DNA from: Heteroruminococcus sp964369885
Lineage (GTDB): Bacteria; Bacillota; Clostridia; Oscillospirales; Ruminococcaceae
Reading direction: 5' to 3'
Assembly (NCBI GenBank): GCA_964369885.1
Contig: CAYJGQ010000072.1
Span: 1-11,735, forward strand
Length of the DNA stretch: 11,735 bases
Shown here: positions 6,905 through 11,735 of the stretch, piece by piece
How positions within the stretch are numbered: position 1 is the first letter of the stretch
Layout: each line of letters opens with the position of its first letter
Program-made: the position numbers and the translations under genes
The notes under the pieces: generated by a model
Told to the model about the DNA's origin: nothing
Seen by the model: the letters and a program-made list of their open reading frames with translations, nothing else
The model's database searches: none

Positions 6905-8405
6905 CTAACTGTCCCCCCATCATAAGAAGCCCAAGTTTTTCACTGTCGAGCTGGTCTTTGGTAAACATACCTGCAATAGCCCCATCGTAGATAACATACA
7001 CCCGATCGGACAGGGAGATAATCTCACTTAGCTCGGAGGAAATCAGGAGAACGGTGTCCCCTGCAGCTCGTTTTTCAAGAAGCTTTGCATGGATATATTC
7101 CATGGCGCCTATGTCTACACCACGGGTGGGCTCGGCCGAAATAAGCAGTTTGGAGCCATGCTCGACCTCGCGAGCCACGATAACCTTTTGCAGGTTGCCG
7201 CCCGAAAGCTCCTCGGCACGCTGGTGCACAGAAGAATAGCTAACACCGTATTTATCAAGTAGGTCGTTAATATCGCTGTTTATGCGCTTGGTTTTCAGTA
7301 TTCCCTTGGAGGAAAAACGCTCCTGCGACTGCTTTGACATCAAGGCAGTTTCGGCAAGGGTGGCCTTTTTGGCACATCCCCAAAGGTATCTATCCTCGGG
7401 TATACAGGCACAGCCCGTATCTCTTATTTCCATTACACTTTTGCCCTTGATGTCCTGTCCGCAAATCTTTATGCTGCCGCCATTATACGGCATAAGGCCT
7501 GTAATACACTGAATAAGCTCGGATTGTCCATTGCCCGATACACCGGCAATGCCCACTATTTCGCCCTCTTTGCACTGAAGGGACAGGCCGTTTAGTATCG
7601 GCTTTTTGTTCTCGCCCGTAAGCACTAAATTTTCAATATCCAGCACTACCTCGCCGGTTTGCTGCTTTGGAATTTCGCCGCCTGCAAGATGACGCCCCAC
7701 CATAAGGTAGGACATTTCCTCAATCGAGGTATCCACCTTGGCCATATCTTTTATGTATTTGCCGCCACGCATAATAAACACCCTGTCGGCCACCTGCATT
7801 ATCTCGTGGAGTTTGTGGGTGATTATTATGATGCTCTTGCCCATTTTGGCAAGATTTTTTATGGTGATAAGTAACTCGTCTACCTCCTGAGGGGTAAGCA
7901 CGGCCGATGGTTCGTCGAATATTATTATATCGGCATCTTGGTACAGCACCTTTAGTATTTCAATGCGCTGCTGTGTGCCTACTGAACATTCGCTAACCTT
8001 TGCATCGGGATTTATTTCAAGACCATACTTTTGCGATAGCTCAAGCACGGTTTTTTTTGCTGCTTTTTTGTCGAAAAATATACTACCTTTTTTAGGTTCT
8101 TTGCCGTAAACAATGTTTTCGGCCGTTGTAAATGGATTAAACAACATAAAATGCTGTTGCACCATGCCAATTCCTTTTTCAATTGCCTTTTGGGGGCTAC
8201 TAAGGTTCACAAGCTCCCCATTTAGATAAATCTCGCCACTTGTGGGTTTTTCAAGACCATAAAGTATCTTCATAATGGTGGATTTGCCTGCGCCGTTCTC
8301 TCCACAAATCGCCAGAATTTCACCCTTGTCAAGTGAGAGAGTGATATTGTCGTTGTCCAATAAATCACCGTATTTTTTGGTAATCCCCTTCATCTCAAGA
8401 AGCAT
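6897..8405 (-). CDS. ABC transporter ATP-binding protein, tandem-domain, nucleoside uptake type
   Basis: Cytoplasmic ATPase that powers the importer; resembles NupO/YufO. Its 502 residues hold two nucleotide-binding domains. Domain 1 has Walker A GENGAGKST (35-43), Q-loop QQH (83-85), the altered signature SVGTQ (141-145), Walker B IIFDEP (161-166) and H-loop His197. Domain 2 has a degenerate Walker A GVSGNGQSE (288-296), a canonical signature LSGGN (400-404), and Walker B LLISAEP with Ala in place of the usual Asp. The H-loop His is Ser. This asymmetry is typical of the sugar/nucleoside tandem ATPases, so one composite site probably hydrolyses ATP. Start ATG at 8405 follows GAGGAGA at a normal distance. 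It overlaps the first permease by 8 nt. Confidence 0.95.
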   Translation of the reverse strand: MLLEMKGITKKYGDLLDNDNITLSLDKGEILAICGENGAGKSTIMKILYGLEKPTSGEIYLNGELVNLSSPQKAIEKGIGMVQQHFMLFNPFTTAENIVYGKEPKKGSIFFDKKAAKKTVLELSQKYGLEINPDAKVSECSVGTQQRIEILKVLYQDADIIIFDEPSAVLTPQEVDELLITIKNLAKMGKSIIIITHKLHEIMQVADRVFIMRGGKYIKDMAKVDTSIEEMSYLMVGRHLAGGEIPKQQTGEVVLDIENLVLTGENKKPILNGLSLQCKEGEIVGIAGVSGNGQSELIQCITGLMPYNGGSIKICGQDIKGKSVMEIRDTGCACIPEDRYLWGCAKKATLAETALMSKQSQERFSSKGILKTKRINSDINDLLDKYGVSYSSVHQRAEELSGGNLQKVIVAREVEHGSKLLISAEPTRGVDIGAMEYIHAKLLEKRAAGDTVLLISSELSEIISLSDRVYVIYDGAIAGMFTKDQLDSEKLGLLMMGGQLDD

Positions 8406-8433
8406 TTACTCATCTCTCCTCATTTGTGGTTTT

Positions 8434-8476
8434 AAAAAGCGTGAAAGAGCAATTAAAAATTATCTCTTTCACGCTT
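8434..8476 (-). terminator. Strong intra-operon terminator between the BMP gene and the ATPase gene
   Basis: In the minus-strand RNA, AAGCGTGAAAGAG pairs perfectly with CTCTTTCACGCTT (13 bp, 14-nt loop), followed directly by TTTTT (complement of 8434-8438, counting stem-end Ts) then AAAA. It lies 30 nt after the lipoprotein stop codon and 28 nt before the ATPase start. No promoter is evident between them, so partial read-through would give excess binding protein over membrane complex, a known arrangement in solute-binding-protein operons. Confidence 0.88.
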
Positions 8477-8506
8477 AATAAATAAGTTACATTTTTTTGG
8501 GACTAA

Positions 8507-9583
8507 TTACATCACGTAATCTTCTTCTGCGGGAAGCTCTGCAAGAAGTTCGCCGGCTGCAATAGCGTCGGCAGCAGCCTTAAGCTGAGCAAGCTCTTCC
8601 TCGGTCAGCGACTCGGGGATGGGGCCAATGCCCTCGTGTGTTACGTGTACAGCGCCGATAGCGCCTTCCTTAACGCCCCATACTTCATCGTCGGTCGACC
8701 ACTGGTCATTGATGAAGGCCTCAACAATCAGGGTGATTGTTGCATGGGTGTCCTTTAGCTGGGAAGAAATGATGTAGGGATTATCAGGTGTGGTAAGGTC
8801 GGAGTCCTGACCCGAGGTGTAGAAGCCCTCTTCCATAGCGGCCTCAAATGCACCAACGTCGCCACCTGCAGCGGCACTATTTACAAACTTTGCACCCTGT
8901 GCAAACATCTGTAGAGCAAATTCCTTGGTCTTTGCAGGGTCGGTGTAGGAACCAACATAGTTAAATAGGATGTCGGCTTCGGGCTTTACAGCCTTGATGC
9001 CCTCGGTAACGCCGTAACGCCATTTCCAAGAACCTGCACCCTCGTTAACACTGATGTGGCCAAAGGTCATGTCCTCGGGCTCGGTGGCAAGTGCTGCCAG
9101 CATGCCTACAAGGTATGCGCTCTCCTGCTCTCTGTAGGAGATGCACTTAACAACCTCAGCTTCAACCTGGGAGTCGATAAGAGCATATGCACAGGCGTCG
9201 GGCATTTCGGTAGCCATCTTGTTGATAGCCTCGCCTGCCTGCCAACCACCACCGATGATGAGGTCAACGCCCTCAACAACAAGTGCACGTACATTGTCTT
9301 CGTAAGCTGCAGCGTCGGCACACTCAACGATGATGGCCTCAAAGCCGTACTGGGCGGCAGCATCGTTAAGACCCTGAATGGAGTTTGTGATAAATGTGCT
9401 TGCACCCGACTTCTCGGTTACAAGAGCAATTTTAAGGTCGGACAGATCGGCGGTACCTTCACCCTCACCCTCAGCGGCTGCACTTTCCTGTGCGGCGTCA
9501 CCTTCGGGAGCCTCGGTGGCACAACCGGCAAAGAATGTAAGCACAAGGGAAAGTGCCAACATCATAGCCAAAAACTTCTTCAT
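8507..9583 (-). CDS. BMP-family (BmpA/PnrA-like) substrate-binding lipoprotein
   Basis: Extracytoplasmic, lipid-anchored binding protein that captures the substrate (purine nucleosides in characterised relatives PnrA/TmpC and NupN) for the importer. The 358 residues start with a lipoprotein signal peptide (KK, hydrophobic stretch to 18, lipobox FAGC with Cys21). An acidic Ala/Glu/Gly linker runs to about 47. The periplasmic-binding fold begins at DLKIALVTEKSG and contains the family stretch FGHISVNEGAGSWKWRYGVTEGIKAV and the conserved NYVGSYTDPAKTKEFALQMFAQGA at about 208-231. Start at 9583 has AGGAGGA 7 nt upstream. First gene of the transporter operon. Substrate specificity is inferred from family, not shown. 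Confidence 0.93.
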   Translation of the reverse strand: MKKFLAMMLALSLVLTFFAGCATEAPEGDAAQESAAAEGEGEGTADLSDLKIALVTEKSGASTFITNSIQGLNDAAAQYGFEAIIVECADAAAYEDNVRALVVEGVDLIIGGGWQAGEAINKMATEMPDACAYALIDSQVEAEVVKCISYREQESAYLVGMLAALATEPEDMTFGHISVNEGAGSWKWRYGVTEGIKAVKPEADILFNYVGSYTDPAKTKEFALQMFAQGAKFVNSAAAGGDVGAFEAAMEEGFYTSGQDSDLTTPDNPYIISSQLKDTHATITLIVEAFINDQWSTDDEVWGVKEGAIGAVHVTHEGIGPIPESLTEEELAQLKAAADAIAAGELLAELPAEEDYVM

Positions 9584-9597
9584 CTTTAGTTCCTCCT

Positions 9598-9940
9598 AAA
9601 ATACAACATAATTTTTACACATTAACGGGATTGCCCCGTAGAGTAACAAAACATTGGGGAAGAGTCATAAAGTGTTTCATAAGGTCTTTAGATTATTGTA
9701 CATGCAACGTACATAATTTTTACATAAAATCTTAAAATAAACAATATATCGCAGGTTGAAAAAAAACAAATTCTCAACTTTCATTAGAATACGCAGTAAA
9801 AGTTAAATGATTATTGTAGCTTTTACACCAAAAATTTGTGCTGTTTGTGGCCTGTCGTGGAAAATAGTAAAGTTTACCTACTAAGTTACACGATTTTTCA
9901 CCCCAAAATGCTCAACTATGTCGAGCTAAGTGTACAAATT
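9598..9940 (-). promoter_or_regulatory. 343-bp AT-rich intergenic region upstream of the BMP gene
   Basis: No gene is visible. Reading toward the BMP gene I see three dyads and a leader hairpin. The dyads are the palindrome GTAAAGTTTAC at 9867-9877, GTTGA/TCAAC at 9755-9778 spanning an A-rich loop, and ATTATTGTAC/GTACATAAT (one extra base in one arm) at 9692-9717. The hairpin is ACGGG/CCCGT with a 5-nt loop at 9625-9639, about 30 nt before the Shine-Dalgarno site. TATATT on the minus strand with TTTGTT 16 nt upstream is the best promoter guess, but it is weak. I looked for the purine riboswitch core (TTTCTACC and GACTA elements) and did not find it. Confidence 0.5.
9901..9926 (-). terminator. 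Weak terminator candidate after the nucleosidase gene
   Basis: About 15 nt past the nucleosidase stop codon the minus strand has GCTCGAC and GTTGAGC around a 3-nt loop (9910-9926), 7 bp with one mismatch, followed by ATTTTGGGG. The stem is short and the T-run has only four bases, so read-through toward the transporter operon is possible. Confidence 0.35.
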
Positions 9941-10624
9941 TTAGATATTTTTAAGCATTTCCTCGATAATAAGCTCATATACCTTCTTGTCATTGGCCTT
10001 AAATTCGTAGTAGGTATCATCTGCGCTGTCGTCCGACATGTCCGAAATTACCCTTATGATCAAAAAGGGGATATTGTTCATGAAGGCCACCTGGGCCATA
10101 GAACCACCCTCCATGTCGGACACCATGGCCTTAGAGTTACCGTATACCGCCTCTTTTGTCACCGAGTCGGTAACAAAGTGGTTGCCGCTGGTTATTATAC
10201 CACTGTGTACAATATCCTCTATGCCAAGGGTGGTCACAGCGTTTTTAGCCAGGGTCAGCAGTGCCTCATCGGCCTTGTATACACCCTTGTTGGGGAAGTT
10301 GTCATCCAGCACCGATTGTGGCTTTACATCGTAGTATTCGGTCGAGGTGGAGAGCACAACATGCCCCACGCGCAGCTTGTCCGAAAGCCCGCCGCCTATG
10401 CCGGCGTTTATAAGATGGGTTACCCCAAACTCGCATATTAGGCACTGGGTGGCGGCCGCCGAAGAAACGGTGCCCACACCACAACGTATAATTACAACCT
10501 CAACTCCCCCGGAGCGACCTCTCCATATGGCAAATCCGCAGCGGTCGTCCCTGGTGGGGTTTTCTACGATTTTTAGAAGTGCGTCGACCTCTTCCTGCAT
10601 GGGGCCTAAAATTCCTATAATCAT
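9941..10624 (-). CDS. mtnN: 5'-methylthioadenosine/S-adenosylhomocysteine nucleosidase
   Basis: MTAN cleaves methylthioadenosine and S-adenosylhomocysteine to adenine and the thio-ribose, removing by-products of polyamine and methyl-transfer reactions in the cytoplasm. The 227-residue product starts MIIGILGPMQEEVDALL, with the catalytic-region Glu in the MQEE motif (residues 9-12). It has NAGIGGGL (73-80), SGNHFV (146-151, usually SGD), MEGGSMAQ (171-178, ribose-binding Met-Glu) and ISDMSDD (193-199) with the likely catalytic Asp195. Length fits the family. The frame stays open to 10984, but that extension crosses the promoter and the opposite gene. The ATG at 10624 has GGAGA (complement of 10631-10635) and the family start. 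Gly-rich substitutions near MEGGS and the Asn in SGN are mild departures, so related nucleoside phosphorylases are a minor alternative. Confidence 0.88.
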   Translation of the reverse strand: MIIGILGPMQEEVDALLKIVENPTRDDRCGFAIWRGRSGGVEVVIIRCGVGTVSSAAATQCLICEFGVTHLINAGIGGGLSDKLRVGHVVLSTSTEYYDVKPQSVLDDNFPNKGVYKADEALLTLAKNAVTTLGIEDIVHSGIITSGNHFVTDSVTKEAVYGNSKAMVSDMEGGSMAQVAFMNNIPFLIIRVISDMSDDSADDTYYEFKANDKKVYELIIEEMLKNI

Positions 10625-10640
10625 GATAATTCTCCATTCT

Positions 10641-10695
10641 GCCACCCGACATTGTTTTAATCTTCCCACCTCTCGGGTGGCCACCGGGTGAGAAG
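10641..10695 (-). promoter_or_regulatory. H-type pseudoknot in the nucleosidase leader (riboswitch candidate)
   Basis: In the minus-strand RNA the order of elements is: stem 1 5' arm CTTCTCACC (10687-10695), loop CGGTG, stem 2 5' arm GCCACCCGA (10673-10681), GA, stem 1 3' arm GGTGGGAAG (10662-10670), A-rich loop ATTAAAACAATG, stem 2 3' arm TCGGGTGGC (10641-10649). Stem 1 has 9 bp with one U-G wobble and stem 2 has 9 perfect bp. The structure ends 5 nt before the Shine-Dalgarno site GGAGA. That geometry (short loop 1, A-rich loop 3) is how SAM-II and preQ1 switches are built, though I recognise no known consensus here. A competing helix exists: CCACCGCTC (complement of 10711-10719) can pair with GAGAGGTGG (complement of 10666-10674) at 8 of 9 positions, breaking both stems. 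Confidence 0.6.
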
Positions 10696-10751
10696 AATTT
10701 TTTGTTGTTTGAGCGGTGGTAAGCACCAAGTCCCAATTTTTGTCCCACTCA

Positions 10752-10780
10752 ATTTTAACTTGAAAATCCCAAAAATTCAA
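10752..10780 (-). promoter_or_regulatory. Sigma-A-type promoter of the nucleosidase gene
   Basis: On the minus strand TTGAAT (complement of 10775-10780) and TAAAAT (complement of 10752-10757) are exactly 17 nt apart. Transcription would start near 10745, giving a leader of about 120 nt that carries the pseudoknot. The -35 lies inside the opposite promoter's spacer. Confidence 0.72.
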
Positions 10781-10788
10781 TGTATAGT
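10760..10788 (+). promoter_or_regulatory. Sigma-A-type promoter of the HTH-methyltransferase gene
   Basis: TTGAAA (10760-10765) and TATAGT (10783-10788) are exactly 17 nt apart. Transcription would start near 10795, about 33 nt before the GTG start codon. It overlaps the divergent nucleosidase promoter almost completely, so RNA polymerase should not occupy both at once. Confidence 0.75.
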
Positions 10789-10793
10789 TGAAT
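10775..10793. promoter_or_regulatory. Operator-like inverted repeat across both divergent promoters
   Basis: ATTCAA (10775-10780), 7 nt, TTGAAT (10788-10793) is a perfect 6+6 dyad. Its left arm is the nucleosidase -35 and its right arm overlaps the -10 of the HTH-methyltransferase gene. A further TTGAA half-site sits at 10760-10764. The neighbouring gene encodes an XRE-type DNA-binding protein, so this is the natural candidate binding site; binding is inference. Confidence 0.55.
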
Positions 10794-10827
10794 AAACTTA
10801 AAATAAAAAAGATTTGGGGTGAGCTGA

Positions 10828-11640
10828 GTGAGTGAGGTTGCAAAAAATCTTGTAAAATATCGCAAACTACTAAAAATATCACAAAACGAGCTGGCCGAAC
10901 TAATAGGGGTGTCATTTCAGGCCATATCAAAATGGGAAAATGGTCAAGCCAAGCCAAAAACAGGCAATATGATACTGCTTTCAAATGCGCTCAATGTAAG
11001 TATAGATACGCTTATGGGACATGTCAATGTGTCGGAGCGACAACAGAGGTACGACAGCCTTTACAGCGGTGATCAGGATTTTTACTGGGGTGCCACCCCA
11101 ACAGAGCTTGCCACACGGGTGCTAAAATACAGGCCTCCCCATGGCGAGACACTGCTTCTTGACATTGCCTGTCGCGAGGGGCAAAACCTTTTGTTTTTTG
11201 CCCGAAACGGCTACAAGGTCAGCGGTGTTGAGATATCCGAGGTTGCAATTAACAAGGCTCATAGCCTCATGGAGTCCTGCGGTATGTCGGCAAGAATTTA
11301 CAAATCAAGCATTGAGGACTATGTACCCGATCATTCATACGACATCTGCTTTTGTGATGAAGTGCTACACCTTGTAAAAGCCGACCGCCGACAAGAGGTT
11401 ATAAAGCAGTTAAAACATCACACCAAACCGGGCGGTCTGCACATAATCAGCGCGCCTGTTGCAAAGCCATACATCAAGGAGCCAAAATCACGGGGTGTTT
11501 ATCCCCTGCTATCGGGCGAGCTCTTTACCCTTTACCACGACTGGAAGCTCCTTGAGGTCTGCGAAACCGAGGCCATAATCATAAATAACAATCCTTATCC
11601 TCGGGTATACAACATTGTTGTGGCCCAAAGGCCACGATGA
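10828..11640 (+). CDS. XRE-type HTH domain fused to a class I SAM-dependent methyltransferase domain
   Basis: The 270-residue protein has an N-terminal XRE/Cro helix-turn-helix at about 6-62 (LLKISQNELAELIGVSFQAISKWENGQ) and a linker to about 85. A Rossmann methyltransferase domain follows, resembling TehB-type enzymes. Motif I is LLLDIACREGQN (109-120), motif II acidic GVEIS (133-137), then SSIEDY (160-165) and DICFCDEVLHLV (172-183), and PGGLHIIS near 201-208. Motif I has ACR where GCG is usual. The start is GTG at 10828 with GGGGTGA just upstream; no better start is in frame. It is divergent from the SAH nucleosidase gene. It may methylate a substrate, or the domain may only bind SAM/SAH to control DNA binding. 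Substrate and targets are unknown. Confidence 0.88.
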   Translation: MSEVAKNLVKYRKLLKISQNELAELIGVSFQAISKWENGQAKPKTGNMILLSNALNVSIDTLMGHVNVSERQQRYDSLYSGDQDFYWGATPTELATRVLKYRPPHGETLLLDIACREGQNLLFFARNGYKVSGVEISEVAINKAHSLMESCGMSARIYKSSIEDYVPDHSYDICFCDEVLHLVKADRRQEVIKQLKHHTKPGGLHIISAPVAKPYIKEPKSRGVYPLLSGELFTLYHDWKLLEVCETEAIIINNNPYPRVYNIVVAQRPR

Positions 11641-11656
11641 CACAACCCATACATCA

Positions 11657-11693
11657 AGTCAAAAACCACCCCCAAATAGGGTGGTTTTTGACT
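11657..11693 (+). terminator. Terminator of the HTH-methyltransferase gene
   Basis: AGTCAAAAACCACCC (11657-11671) pairs perfectly with GGGTGGTTTTTGACT (11679-11693), 15 bp with a 7-nt loop, starting 17 nt after the stop codon. The A and T tracts lie within the stem, so it can act in both directions. Confidence 0.88.
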
Positions 11694-11699
11694 AATTCT

Positions 11700-11735
11700 A
11701 TGCTATCAATATGAAGAATGCGTAGCATTATTTAT
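11700..11735. repeat. Small inverted repeats at the window edge
   Basis: ATGCTA (11700-11705) is repeated inverted as TAGCAT (11723-11728), and AATGC/GCATT with loop GTA nests at 11717-11729, followed by ATTTA. It may belong to a terminator of a gene beyond the window; too little is visible to decide. Confidence 0.25.

Noticed and set aside
6897..8405. Inactivated ATPase because of degenerate motifs in the second domain
   Set aside because: Loss of canonical Walker residues in the second domain is usual in this tandem-ATPase family, so it is not evidence of decay.
9056..9589. Plus-strand open frame of 177 codons opposite the BMP lipoprotein
   Set aside because: It is antisense to a well-supported lipoprotein gene, is Cys/Gly-rich without domains, and has no Shine-Dalgarno site.
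9598..9720. Purine riboswitch upstream of the BMP gene
   Set aside because: Expected from family knowledge, but the conserved core (TTTCTACC, GACTA and the TATA-type P1 flank) is not present by eye.
9836..10441. Plus-strand open frame of 201 codons opposite the nucleosidase
   Set aside because: It is mostly antisense to the nucleosidase coding region, with no recognisable protein family.
10625..10745. S-box (SAM-I) or T-box leader before the nucleosidase
   Set aside because: The S-box core and the T-box GGTGGTACCGCG-type sequence are absent; the GGTGG/CCACC repeats instead build the pseudoknot.
10625..10984. 120-codon N-terminal extension of the nucleosidase
   Set aside because: It crosses both promoters and overlaps the start of the opposite gene; the family begins at the ATG at 10624, which has its own ribosome binding site.
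1..11735. CRISPR array, tRNA, rRNA, insertion sequence or prophage genes
   Set aside because: I found no regularly spaced repeats, no tRNA-like cloverleaf, no rRNA segments and no transposase or integrase coding regions.

Overview
The window looks like a chromosomal stretch from a low-to-moderate-GC Clostridia bacterium (Firmicutes/Bacillota, plausibly Oscillospirales-like). The reasons are strong AGGAGG-type Shine-Dalgarno sites, the characteristic 'MGVVSMKQLLEAGVHFGHQ' start of ribosomal protein S2, a YwaF-like membrane protein, and a BmpA/Nup-type nucleoside ABC transporter. No database search was possible, so the taxon is inference.

Layout, left to right. Positions 1-300 are non-coding and rich in GC-rich inverted repeats, ending at a strong terminator for the minus strand. 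Then, all on the minus strand, come tsf (EF-Ts) and rpsB (S2) as a two-gene operon with a clear promoter; a class B penicillin-binding protein; and a YwaF/TIGR02206-type membrane protein. Next is a four-gene ABC importer operon transcribed in the order BMP lipoprotein, double ATPase, permease, permease. A strong terminator hairpin sits between the lipoprotein gene and the ATPase gene, and the last three genes overlap or nearly overlap. Upstream of the lipoprotein is a roughly 340-bp AT-rich intergenic region, then a 5'-methylthioadenosine/S-adenosylhomocysteine (MTA/SAH) nucleosidase, also on the minus strand. The only plus-strand gene encodes an XRE-type helix-turn-helix fused to a class I SAM-dependent methyltransferase domain. 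It is transcribed away from the nucleosidase and ends at a perfect 15-bp terminator stem.

The most interesting part is the 203-bp divergent region between the nucleosidase and the HTH-methyltransferase gene. It holds two near-consensus sigma-A-type promoters that overlap back to back. A 6+6 inverted repeat covers the -35 of one and the -10 of the other. The roughly 120-nt leader of the nucleosidase can fold into a textbook H-type pseudoknot (two 9-bp stems, A-rich third loop) ending 5 nt before the Shine-Dalgarno site, with a competing alternative pairing upstream. Together these suggest a compact SAM/SAH-linked control module: a methyltransferase-like regulator that could sense SAM or SAH, controlling or coregulated with the enzyme that degrades SAH, plus a possible RNA switch on the enzyme mRNA. 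The sequence shows the parts; the ligand and the circuit are inference.

The adjacent transporter probably imports purine nucleosides, so the right half of the window may form a broader nucleoside/adenine salvage neighbourhood.
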